The notes beneath the pieces were generated by a model, which saw nothing but the letters and a program-made list of their open reading frames with translations, searched no databases and was not told the origin of the DNA. Below are positions 15,513 to 22,668 of a stretch of DNA of 39,788 nucleotides, piece by piece (within the stretch, counting starts at the first letter, position 1; every line of letters begins with the position of its first letter). Position numbers and translations under genes: made by a program. The stretch is from Bacteroidales bacterium UBA6397 (GTDB taxonomy: Bacteria; Bacteroidota; Bacteroidia; Bacteroidales; UBA932), in the NCBI GenBank assembly GCA_002439875.1, contig DJQB01000004.1:1-39788 (forward strand), in the 5' to 3' direction.

Positions 15513-16640
15513 ATGAATATCTCGACAGACGAACTGTTCTTCAACTTGTTGCGTTCCGGTCTTTGGAATAAGGGCGAGACTGGCATTGATTATTCTTCCG
15601 CTGATTGGCTGGCTTTGATAAAACTGGCGAAAGAGCAGACAGTGGTTGGACTGCTGTCAGACGGAGTGTCCGTCCTGAAGCGTTCGGGAGGTCGGTTTTC
15701 GATGTCCCCTGAGACTTCACGGCAACTTATGGTTCTGACTGTCGGAGTGGAAAGAGCCAATGGGCGCCTGAATTCAGCAGTGGCCGAGATTGCCGGCATA
15801 TTCAAAGAAAACGGGATCAGCTACTGCCTCATAAAGGGGCAGGGAACGGCACTGAATTATCCTTGCCCTGCTCATCGGTCCCCGGGGGACATAGATTTCC
15901 TTTTGGACGATGAGAATTACAGCCATGCTTCCGCTGTGCTGTCAACCAAAGCAGAGAAATTGCTTCCGGAAGACGCGGACAAGAAACATTTCGGAATGTT
16001 GTTCCATGATGGAATCGATGTGGAGCTTCATGGAACGGTTCGCGCGGGTTTCGGAAAGGGGTTCAACAAAGTCATGGACTCGCTGCAGGCTGAAATGTTC
16101 AGAGAGAAGGATTTTCGCTCATGGAACTGCCTTGGCGCTGAGGTGTCGCTGCCATCTAAGAACTTCGACTCCGTGTTCATATTCACTCATTTCATCCAGC
16201 ATTTTTATCATGGCGGATTGGGGCTGCGTCAGATTTGTGACTGGACCATGCACTTGCACAGATTCGCTTTAGAACTTGACAGGGAGTGGATCCTGAAACA
16301 ACTTCGCGCTTTGGGGGTGTTTCGCGAATGGAAAGCCTTTGGCTGCCTGGCGGTCAATAAATTGGGCTTGCCAGAGGATGAGATGCCGTTTTATGACCCT
16401 TCCTATGCGAAGTATTCCGAGATGATCTGGGCTTCCATCAGGCATTCCGGCAATTTCGGGCGCAAGATGAACGGCGGCCGTGACATAGACTCCGAACCGT
16501 ATTTTCTCCGTAAACTTCGTTCCCTCCGCAACCATCTCCGTTGGATGTCCCGACACTTCTCACTCTCCGCACGCAATACTATCAGAGCCGTTTCCAACAC
16601 TCTCATCCAGGGTGTCTCAGCTGTCTTCAAAGGAATGTAA
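15513..16640 (+). CDS. Nucleotidyltransferase family protein (NTP_transf_5 type)
   Basis: A 375-residue protein with the signature CLIKGQGTALNYPCPAHR followed by SPGDIDFLL, which carries the metal-binding aspartates of the nucleotidyltransferase fold. Downstream conserved elements include DIVEL-like GIDVELHGTV and HFYHGGLGLRQICDWTMHL. Relatives lie in lasso-peptide clusters and next to PqqD/HprK-like genes; the acceptor is not established for this type. The start at 15513 is 13 bases after the kinase stop; the frame upstream overlaps the kinase gene. It is the last gene of the unit. Confidence 0.82.
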   Translation: MNISTDELFFNLLRSGLWNKGETGIDYSSADWLALIKLAKEQTVVGLLSDGVSVLKRSGGRFSMSPETSRQLMVLTVGVERANGRLNSAVAEIAGIFKENGISYCLIKGQGTALNYPCPAHRSPGDIDFLLDDENYSHASAVLSTKAEKLLPEDADKKHFGMLFHDGIDVELHGTVRAGFGKGFNKVMDSLQAEMFREKDFRSWNCLGAEVSLPSKNFDSVFIFTHFIQHFYHGGLGLRQICDWTMHLHRFALELDREWILKQLRALGVFREWKAFGCLAVNKLGLPEDEMPFYDPSYAKYSEMIWASIRHSGNFGRKMNGGRDIDSEPYFLRKLRSLRNHLRWMSRHFSLSARNTIRAVSNTLIQGVSAVFKGM

Positions 16641-16648
16641 AAACCTTA

Positions 16649-16720
16649 TTAAGAGGCTGTTTTGAGTTGCGTGTCTGAAATTTTGCATCAAAAGAACATT
16701 CCAAACTCAGCACCTCTTAA
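16649..16720. repeat. 72-bp imperfect palindrome, MITE-like
   Basis: The ends TTAAGAGG and CCTCTTAA are perfectly complementary. The inner parts CTGTTTTGAGTT and AACTCAGCA pair partly. The sequence resembles the GAGGCTGTTTTGA-type ends of Bacteroidota insertion sequences, but no transposase is present. It may equally be the terminator of the preceding operon, although it lacks a T-run. It lies between the nucleotidyltransferase gene and tRNA-Pro. The remaining spacer to 16787 holds nothing recognisable. Confidence 0.5.
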
Positions 16721-16787
16721 GTTGGGATGACCCCGCAACTTTGGCCCCATACGTTGCAGCCTTGATCTTGGAAATGGAAATTATACC

Positions 16788-16813
16788 AAAAAGCGACCGG
16801 ATTTTCCGGTCGC
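16788..16813 (-). terminator. Intrinsic terminator of tRNA-Pro
   Basis: On the minus strand GCGACCGG (16806-16813) and CCGGTCGC (16793-16800) form a perfect 8-bp stem with a five-base loop. TTTTT follows at 16788-16792, nine bases after the tRNA 3' end. Confidence 0.9.
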
Positions 16814-16821
16814 TTATCTTG

Positions 16822-16895
16822 TCGGGGTACAGTGACTCGAACACTGGACCCTCTGGTCCCAAACCAGATGCGCTAGCCAACTGCGCCACACCCCG
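16822..16895 (-). tRNA. tRNA-Pro (anticodon UGG)
   Basis: A full 74-nt cloverleaf is read on the minus strand. The acceptor CGGGGTG pairs with TACCCCG (one G-T). The D-arm is GCGC...GCGC, the anticodon stem TCTGG/CCAGA has loop TTTGGGA, and the T-arm is CAGTG-TTCGAGT-CACTG. The anticodon TGG lies at 16859-16861. The discriminator is A, and the 3' CCA is not encoded. The gene has its own promoter (16974-17004) and terminator, so it is a single-gene transcript. Confidence 0.95.
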
Positions 16896-16973
16896 ATAAC
16901 GTTCCTTTGGGTTAACCCCTAGGACCTTTTCTGACAACTTGCCTCAAACAGGCGTTCTCATTGGAAAGGATTA

Positions 16974-17004
16974 CAAAGTTATGCCTTTTTTCTTAATTCG
17001 CAAA
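16974..17004 (-). promoter_or_regulatory. Promoter of tRNA-Pro
   Basis: On the minus strand TTTG (17001-17004), 19 bases, then TAACTTTG (16974-16981) gives an ideal Bacteroidota promoter. It is divergent from and close to the lolD -7 element. Confidence 0.7.
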
Positions 17005-17024
17005 ACTTTTTTGAAAAAATCAGT

Positions 17025-17032
17025 TATCTTTG
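17025..17032 (+). promoter_or_regulatory. -7 element of the lolD-like gene
   Basis: TATCTTTG lies 18 bases upstream of the chosen ATG at 17050. The open frame continues upstream to 16939, but that part would be untranscribed from this promoter, so the shorter start is preferred. Confidence 0.6.
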
Positions 17033-17049
17033 AAAGAGAATACGGAGTT

Positions 17050-17709
17050 ATGATCATACAGGCAAAGAGCATAGAAAAATCATTCGGAGACCTTAAAGTG
17101 CTTCGTGGTATTGATTTTCAGGCAGATAGATCTGAAGTTGTCTCTATTATGGGTGCTTCGGGGGCGGGGAAGTCCACGCTGCTTCAGATTCTGGGAACCC
17201 TGTCGACCCCCGACTCGGGCTCTCTTGAGATAGACGGAACCGATGTACTTCACCTGAATGGCAGGGAACTGTCCGCTTTCCGTAACAGGCGCATAGGATT
17301 TGTGTTCCAGTTCCATCATCTCCTGCCTGAGTTCAACGCATTGGAGAACGTGATGATCCCGGCCTTTATCGCAGGTCGTTCGGACAAGGATGCAAAAGCC
17401 GCTGCCACGCGTCTCCTTAAGGACGTTGGCCTGTCCGAAAGGATGGACCACAAGCCATCGGAACTCTCCGGCGGAGAACAGCAGCGTGTTGCCATCGCGA
17501 GGGCCTTGATCAATGAGCCGGCGATCCTTTTCGCGGATGAGCCTTCGGGCAATCTGGACACAAGAACCAAGGCTGAGATCCATCAGTTGTTCTTTGACCT
17601 TAGACGACGTTTCGGGCAGACTGTTGTCATCGTAACTCATGATCCGGATCTTGCGGGGATGTGCGACCGGTCGCTTTTCATGCGCGACGGTCAGTTCGTG
17701 GAGGTGTAG
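17050..17709 (+). CDS. lolD: LolD-type ABC transporter ATPase
   Basis: A 219-residue ATPase subunit of the MacB/LolD group. It has Walker A GASGAGKSTLLQ, Q-loop IGFVFQFHHLLPEFNALENV, signature ELSGGEQQRVAIARAL, Walker B AILFADEPSGNLD and H-loop VIVTHDPDL. LolD with LolC/E membrane partners releases lipoproteins from the inner membrane. The membrane subunits are not adjacent, which is common in Bacteroidota, so FtsE- or MacB-like roles cannot be excluded. The first domain residues MIIQAKSIEKSFG fit the usual N-terminus and support the start. A methyltransferase gene follows 21 bases later. Confidence 0.85.
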   Translation: MIIQAKSIEKSFGDLKVLRGIDFQADRSEVVSIMGASGAGKSTLLQILGTLSTPDSGSLEIDGTDVLHLNGRELSAFRNRRIGFVFQFHHLLPEFNALENVMIPAFIAGRSDKDAKAAATRLLKDVGLSERMDHKPSELSGGEQQRVAIARALINEPAILFADEPSGNLDTRTKAEIHQLFFDLRRRFGQTVVIVTHDPDLAGMCDRSLFMRDGQFVEV

Positions 17710-17730
17710 TCTGTCCTGGCATATTCAAGA

Positions 17731-18495
17731 ATGAGTGTCTTTCATTTCAAAAGGTTCGATGTACGCAACGAACGTTCCACCATGAAGGTGAACACGGACG
17801 GCGTGCTTCTGGGGGCTGTGACCGAAGTTTTTCCTGGGGACTGTCATATCCTTGACATCGGCACTGGCACAGGCACAGTGGCTTTGATGCTCGCCCAGCG
17901 CCTTTCCGGGATAAGCGGGGAGGGCGCGTGGGACATCCAGGGAATCGACATTGACCAGCCGTCGGCGGCGGAAGCGGCCGAAAATTTCAGCCTGTCGCCT
18001 TGGCGCGGGCATCTTGTGGCGACGAATGTCGGATTAGCCGCATTCAGTAAGGCCGGGCTGGATCTCCGTTACGACCTCATCGTCTCGAATCCGCCATATT
18101 ATGACAACTCGCTTCCGGCTCCTGACACTCGACGCAACATGGCGCGCCACACCGGTGGTTCTGAAGGTCACGAAGGCGACGTTGAGTCTCTTTCGTATAG
18201 GGAGATTCTTGAATATGCTTCCGATGCGCTTGACGAAGACGGCCGTGTCTCGGTCATCTTACCTTCGGATCAGGAAAAGGCTTTGGCTCGTCATGCGAGG
18301 ATGTGTGGCCTTGTTCCATGGAGAATATTGAGGATAAGGTCAGTGGAGCGAAAGCCTGTGTCAAGGTTGGTCGTGCAGTTCAAGCGTAGGGGGCAGGTCG
18401 TGGAATCTCCCTACGAAGAGTTTCTGACCCTTCTTGACGAAAGAGGGAAGCGTACTTCACAGCATACTTCCCTCGTAACAGATTATTATCTGTAA
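17731..18495 (+). CDS. tRNA1(Val) adenine-37 N6-methyltransferase-like protein (TrmN6/YfiC)
   Basis: A 254-residue SAM-dependent methyltransferase. It starts MSVFHFKRFDVRNERSTMKV, the classic YfiC N-terminus (FxFKxFxV...MKVgTDGvLLGA). It has the SAM motif ILDIGTGTGTVALMLAQR and the N6-adenine catalytic motif SNPPYYDNS. The expected reaction is m6A37 on tRNA-Val, as in E. coli. It follows the lolD-like gene in the same direction and meets the Spy-like gene tail to tail at 18556, with no clear terminator in the 60-base gap. Confidence 0.88.
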   Translation: MSVFHFKRFDVRNERSTMKVNTDGVLLGAVTEVFPGDCHILDIGTGTGTVALMLAQRLSGISGEGAWDIQGIDIDQPSAAEAAENFSLSPWRGHLVATNVGLAAFSKAGLDLRYDLIVSNPPYYDNSLPAPDTRRNMARHTGGSEGHEGDVESLSYREILEYASDALDEDGRVSVILPSDQEKALARHARMCGLVPWRILRIRSVERKPVSRLVVQFKRRGQVVESPYEEFLTLLDERGKRTSQHTSLVTDYYL

Positions 18496-18555
18496 CCAAA
18501 CTAACCATTAACCAATTGACCAAAAAATCTAATAATCTGTTAGACGTATCATATG

Positions 18556-19023
18556 CTATCTTTCTCCTTTTTTGTCGTTTTTGTGCAGCCGGTGGATCTG
18601 TTGCCTGCGGAATGACTCTTCGGCGATGTATAGTTTTGCAACTTTCTTGCCAGACAGAATCTTCCGGTATTCCAAAACATATTTACTGTCTATCTCCTTG
18701 CCCCTCTCCTGCGCCTCGATGTATTTGTCCAGCAAGGCATCCAGTTCATTGTCGCCCTTCCCGGCCGTGATGGCGTCGTTCAATACCTTGTAAGCTTCCA
18801 TGGACATCTTGAAGCACCGCTTTTTTTCACATTCACATTTGTTGTAGACCGGCCAGAATCTTTCCGCCTCCGCACTGGTCAGTTCCATGGCGTCCGTAAG
18901 GTATGCGATCTTCTCGGCTTTCCATTTGTCCTGCCAATCTTTCTTGTCTTTCTCCTGAGCCAGTATTCCCTGATCCGTGAGGGTAAGAGCCAAGACAGCG
19001 AGCGTAAGTAGCATCCGTTTCAT
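18556..19023 (-). CDS. Secreted Spy/CpxP-like protein of a sigma-factor operon
   Basis: A 155-residue exported protein with signal peptide MKRMLLTLAVLALTL (cut probably after ILA). It is a highly charged all-helical domain with ELTSAEAERFWPVYNKCE, a motif seen in small Bacteroidota envelope proteins encoded behind ECF sigma factors. By analogy with CpxP/Spy it could be a periplasmic chaperone or stress sensor. Function is inferred from shape and place only. It lies seven bases after the anti-sigma-like gene, completing a three-gene operon. Confidence 0.65.
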   Translation of the reverse strand: MKRMLLTLAVLALTLTDQGILAQEKDKKDWQDKWKAEKIAYLTDAMELTSAEAERFWPVYNKCECEKKRCFKMSMEAYKVLNDAITAGKGDNELDALLDKYIEAQERGKEIDSKYVLEYRKILSGKKVAKLYIAEESFRRQQIHRLHKNDKKGER

Positions 19024-19030
19024 GTTTATC

Positions 19031-19492
19031 TTATTTTTTCGCTATAAGTCCTGTATATTCAATTAATTCCGTGGACGTGCCGGAAGAAATCAGATAGTTG
19101 ACCACATCTTCGTCGGAGATGGAGTCCCGCTCTGAAAGAACAGCTTGAAAAGCCTCCTCCGGCATGGTCATAAGAGCCACATAAGCGGCATCGTTGTACC
19201 ACTCTTCGCCCGTGGCACTTCTTCCGGTCGTGTTCCCGAGGATGAGATTTCCTACGAACACGATCGCAAGAAAGCATGCCGCCAATGCCAGATACGGCTT
19301 CATGCGCCGCATCGCGCCTACATTCCTTGTGGTGCTGCCTGGGATGGCCGCCAACCGCGTTTGAAGGTCATTGAAATAACCCTCCGGAACGTTGTACGAA
19401 GCCTTTCCGCCGCCTATGAATATTTTGTCGTTTTTCCACATATCCATCATTTTTGACAGATTATCTGCCTCATGGTTTAATTCCTGATTCAA
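19031..19492 (-). CDS. Probable anti-sigma factor, single-pass membrane protein
   Basis: A 153-residue protein with a soluble N-terminal part (MNQELNHEADNLSKMMDMW), then VPEGYFNDLQTRL, a form common in Bacteroidota anti-sigma-like proteins. One membrane helix follows near 66-85 (PYLALAACFLAIVFVGNLIL), and a periplasmic tail. It overlaps the ECF sigma gene by 23 bp. The anti-sigma role is inferred from order, overlap and topology; no zinc-binding ZAS motif is visible. Confidence 0.68.
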   Translation of the reverse strand: MNQELNHEADNLSKMMDMWKNDKIFIGGGKASYNVPEGYFNDLQTRLAAIPGSTTRNVGAMRRMKPYLALAACFLAIVFVGNLILGNTTGRSATGEEWYNDAAYVALMTMPEEAFQAVLSERDSISDEDVVNYLISSGTSTELIEYTGLIAKK

Positions 19493-20015
19493 TTTCCGCG
19501 CGAATTTTTTCGGACGCGAAGTGATAGGACGCTTTCAGGGCTCCGACAGAGGTTTGGAGAATTTCGGATATGTCCTCATAAGGCAGTTCCTCGAAATAGC
19601 GCATCATAAAGACCGTCTTCTGCTTCCTCGGAAGTCTTGAGATGGCTTTGAAAAGGGTCTTTTGCGCGTCTTCACCGTTAAAATATGGATCACTGTCTAT
19701 CTTGTCAGCCAACTCCGAATCGATACTTTCAAACTTTAGGATGGATCGTATCTTCTGCTTGTGGAGCCAATTCAATGTCTCGTTGGTGGCGATGCGGTAG
19801 AGCCAGGTGAACAGTCTGGAATCACCTCTGAAAGAGGGCAGCGCGGTCCAGATTTTTATAAATATCTCTTGAAGGAGGTCGTCTGTGTCCTCGTGTGAAC
19901 AGACGAATCGCCGTACATGCCAGTAAAGCCGCTCGCTGTAAGCCGCGACCATCTCCTTGAAGGCCCTTTCAACCTGGCCGTTCCGGTAAAGTCCGATAAT
20001 CTCGTCGTCTGTCAT
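19470..20015 (-). CDS. ECF-type RNA polymerase sigma factor
   Basis: A 181-residue sigma-70 family protein with only regions 2 and 4. Region 2 has DTDDLLQEIFIKIWTALPSF, then SRLFTWLYRIATNETLNWL. Region 4 has LPRKQKTVFMMRYFEELPYEDISEIL and SVGALKASYHFASEKI. It directs RNA polymerase to stress or envelope genes; targets are unknown. Its promoter at 20036-20066 is of the vegetative type. The downstream overlap with a membrane anti-sigma candidate suggests control by sequestration at the inner membrane. Confidence 0.93.
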   Translation of the reverse strand: MTDDEIIGLYRNGQVERAFKEMVAAYSERLYWHVRRFVCSHEDTDDLLQEIFIKIWTALPSFRGDSRLFTWLYRIATNETLNWLHKQKIRSILKFESIDSELADKIDSDPYFNGEDAQKTLFKAISRLPRKQKTVFMMRYFEELPYEDISEILQTSVGALKASYHFASEKIRAEIESGIKP

Positions 20016-20035
20016 CCTGAAGTCCTTCCCGCTTT

Positions 20036-20066
20036 CAAATGTACGACAAAATGATTATTTTTGCAA
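20036..20066 (-). promoter_or_regulatory. Promoter of the ECF sigma operon
   Basis: On the minus strand TTG (20064-20066), 20 bases, then TACATTTG (20036-20043). It is divergent from lepA. The plus strand shows a weaker ATACTTTG near 20070-20077 that may serve lepA, followed by a run of eight G at 20080-20087. Confidence 0.55.
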
Positions 20067-20123
20067 TTATACTTTGTTAGGGGGGGGAGGAACCCGGGCT
20101 TACAATTGAACGACACACTTTAT

Positions 20124-21914
20124 ATGAAGCATATCAGGAATTTCTGCATAATCGCCCATATCGACCATGGTAAGAGCACCCTGGCCGACAGACTCATAGA
20201 ACTGACCAAAACCTTGTCTTCCAGGGACATGGAGGCTCAGGTGCTGGATGATATGGATTTGGAGAGAGAAAAAGGTATCACCATCAAGAGCCACGCCATA
20301 CAAATGGAGTACGTCTATAAAGGCGAGAACTATGTCCTTAACCTGATTGACACTCCCGGTCATGTGGATTTTTCCTATGAGGTGTCACGGTCAATCGCAT
20401 CCTGCGAGGGAGCCCTGTTGGTTGTCGATGCGTCGCAGGGCATCCAGGCCCAGACGATCTCTAACCTCTATCTGGCGGTGGATCATGGCCTTGAGATCAT
20501 ACCAGTGATGAACAAGATTGACATGGACTCGGCACAGCCGGAGATTGTGGCGGATCAGATCGTAGATCTTCTTGGCTGCGGCCATGACGACATATTCAAG
20601 GTCTCCGCTCGCACAGGGGAGGGGATCCCTCCGCTTTTGGATGCCATTGTGGAGAAGATTCCGGCTCCGCATGGGGATCCGGACGCTCCGCTGCAGGCGT
20701 TGATCTTCGATTCCGTGTTCAATCCGTTCCGTGGAATCATCGCCTATTTCAAGGTGTTTAACGGCTCGATAGCGACAGGTGACAAGGTGAAGTTTGTCGC
20801 CACCGGGCAGGAATATGACGCCGAGGAGGTAGGCGTCCTGAAAATGAAACTTCAGCCTACCGGCAAGGTCTCCACCGGGGACGTAGGCTACATCATCTCC
20901 GGAATCAAGAAGGCGGTTGAGGTCAAGGTGGGCGACACCATAACCCATTCGGCCAGACCTTGTGCCGCCGCCATTGCCGGATTCGAGGAAGTCAAGCCGA
21001 TGGTGTTCGCCGGCATGTATCCTGTCCAGGCCGACAAGTTTGAGGAACTGCGCGCGACATTGGAGAAGTTCCAACTCAACGACGCCTCGTTTGTCTACGA
21101 GCCGGAGTCTTCGCTGGCTTTGGGTTTCGGCTTCCGCTGCGGATTCCTTGGGCTTCTGCATCTGGAGATTGTCCAGGAACGTCTTTTCAGGGAGTTCAAC
21201 ATGGATGTCATCACGACAGTGCCTAACGTTTCCTATAAGGTCTACACGACCCAGGGGGAAGTCCTTGATGTGCACAATCCGTCCGGCCTCCCGGCTCCGA
21301 CTTTGATCGACCACATTGAGGAACCGTTCATCAGGGCGCAGATCATCTCGAAGACCGATTTTTACGGGGCGATCATGAAACTATGCATGGACAAGAGGGG
21401 TACTCTGATTGGTGAGCACTACATAACTTCCGACAGGGTCGAACTCACCTATGACATGCCGCTTTCCGAGATTGTGTTCGATTTTTATGACAAACTTAAA
21501 TCAGTGTCAAAGGGTTACGCATCCTTCGACTATCACGTGACGGATTTTCGTCCCGCAAGGCTGGTCAAGTTGGACATTCTCCTGAACGGTGATCCGGCGG
21601 ATGCCCTTTCGACACTTATACATGAGGATCACGCCTATGAATTCGGACGCAAGATCTGCCTGAAACTCAAGGAACTGATTCCGCGTCAGCAGTTCGACAT
21701 CGCGGTACAGGCTGCGATCGGGGCCAAGATCATAGCCCGGGAGACGGTGCGTCAGGTCCGTAAGGATGTCACAGCCAAGTGTTACGGTGGAGACGTGACC
21801 CGTAAGAGGAAACTCCTTGAGAAGCAGAAGGAGGGAAAGAAGAGAATGCGTCAGATAGGGACGGTCCAGGTACCGCAGAGCGCTTTCATGGCTGTGCTCA
21901 AACTGGATTCTTAG
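20124..21914 (+). CDS. lepA: Elongation factor 4 (LepA) GTPase
   Basis: A 596-residue translational GTPase that back-translocates or remodels stalled ribosomes. The G domain has AHIDHGKSTLADRL (G1), EKGITIKSHAI (G2), DTPGHVDFSYE (G3) and NKIDMDSA (G4). Later domains include the LepA-specific C-terminal region with YHVTDFRPARLVKLDILLNG and the QEGKKRMRQIG tail. Length is exactly in the family range (about 595-600). The open frame extends 21 codons upstream, but MKHIRNFCIIAHIDHGKS is the standard LepA start, so 20124 is used. The following gene starts four bases after the stop. Confidence 0.97.
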   Translation: MKHIRNFCIIAHIDHGKSTLADRLIELTKTLSSRDMEAQVLDDMDLEREKGITIKSHAIQMEYVYKGENYVLNLIDTPGHVDFSYEVSRSIASCEGALLVVDASQGIQAQTISNLYLAVDHGLEIIPVMNKIDMDSAQPEIVADQIVDLLGCGHDDIFKVSARTGEGIPPLLDAIVEKIPAPHGDPDAPLQALIFDSVFNPFRGIIAYFKVFNGSIATGDKVKFVATGQEYDAEEVGVLKMKLQPTGKVSTGDVGYIISGIKKAVEVKVGDTITHSARPCAAAIAGFEEVKPMVFAGMYPVQADKFEELRATLEKFQLNDASFVYEPESSLALGFGFRCGFLGLLHLEIVQERLFREFNMDVITTVPNVSYKVYTTQGEVLDVHNPSGLPAPTLIDHIEEPFIRAQIISKTDFYGAIMKLCMDKRGTLIGEHYITSDRVELTYDMPLSEIVFDFYDKLKSVSKGYASFDYHVTDFRPARLVKLDILLNGDPADALSTLIHEDHAYEFGRKICLKLKELIPRQQFDIAVQAAIGAKIIARETVRQVRKDVTAKCYGGDVTRKRKLLEKQKEGKKRMRQIGTVQVPQSAFMAVLKLDS

Positions 21915-21918
21915 GAAT

Positions 21919-22593
21919 ATGAACGTGGCTCTTCTCATAACTCTTACCGATGATGGCAGGGATGGCTCCAAAGCTTGCCTTGAGGAATGTCAAAGGCAGA
22001 CGGATGCCTTGGCGGCCACGGGGGAATATTCCTTCACTACTTTTTTTAATGATGAGGGAGCCGGCGGCTATCAGAAAGTCTGGGAGAAGGCATCCGGGAC
22101 AGGCTTTGATTTCTACCTTTGGATGGATTCCGACCTTGAGCTGGAGGAGGGTGCTTTGGCCTCGTTCTTTGAGAACTCCATGTTCCTTAGGCACAAGGCG
22201 GTGATCGCCGGCACTGTCTCTGATCTTTCCGGAGGGCTGCTGTCGGGCGGCAGGTCCCGTCACGGGAGGCTTTTGGAACCGGATCCTGTCATCCCGATCC
22301 CTTGCCAGCTTTATGACATGTCGCTCACGTTGGTTCCCGATTATGCGGTGAGGCATCTTGAGAATCCGTCCGACATATTCAGACCCAACCTTCTTGACTA
22401 TGGCTGTGGATCGAAAGTGGCTAAGGCCGGTGTCGCAAGGGTTATAGCTCCCGGCATTCTGGCCCGTACCGCGCGGAAGCCGGATCTGCCTGTCTGGAAA
22501 AACCCTGACATACCGGCTTTCGAACGGATTGCCTCTTTATTGAAAGAGGTGAATCACGAGTTTGTTCAGGTTCTGCACTCAATTTTCAGATAA
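21919..22593 (+). CDS. Small glycosyltransferase-like protein (GT-A fold, tentative)
   Basis: A 224-residue protein opening MNVALLITLTDDGRDG, with FDFYLWMDSDLELEEGAL. The DSD resembles the DxD metal-binding motif of family 2 glycosyltransferases. The later part (LLDYGCGSKVAKAGVARVI) is unlike the standard acceptor region. No membrane helix is visible. The ATG sits within GGAATATG, without a Shine-Dalgarno, four bases after lepA, so it is probably co-transcribed with it. The sugar and acceptor are unknown; confidence in the exact activity is low, in the gene itself high. Confidence 0.6.
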   Translation: MNVALLITLTDDGRDGSKACLEECQRQTDALAATGEYSFTTFFNDEGAGGYQKVWEKASGTGFDFYLWMDSDLELEEGALASFFENSMFLRHKAVIAGTVSDLSGGLLSGGRSRHGRLLEPDPVIPIPCQLYDMSLTLVPDYAVRHLENPSDIFRPNLLDYGCGSKVAKAGVARVIAPGILARTARKPDLPVWKNPDIPAFERIASLLKEVNHEFVQVLHSIFR

Positions 22594-22599
22594 TATTCG

Positions 22600-22634
22600 T
22601 AAATTTACACTTGCGCATTCGATTGCGGATGCGC
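22600..22634 (+). promoter_or_regulatory. Weak promoter and leader hairpin of fucI
   Basis: TAAATTTA (22600-22607) resembles the -7 element with one mismatch. GCGCATTCG (22613-22621) then pairs fully, with one G-U, with CGGATGCGC (22626-22634) around a four-base loop. The hairpin would lie at the very 5' end of the fucI message and might protect or regulate it. Confidence 0.4.
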
Positions 22635-22668
22635 CTATAACGGCATAAACATTAAAACATCCAATATT

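Noticed and set aside
16939..17049. N-terminal extension of the LolD-like ATPase
   Set aside because: The extension spans two divergent promoters, and the family N-terminus begins at the ATG at 17050.
20080..20087. Run of eight G as a phase-variable tract
   Set aside because: It lies in the lepA leader upstream of the start codon, where slippage would not change a reading frame; a promoter-spacing effect is possible but not supported.
20391..21314. 307-codon open frame antisense to lepA
   Set aside because: No domain is recognisable and the opposite strand encodes a full LepA; long antisense frames are expected in GC-rich codon positions.
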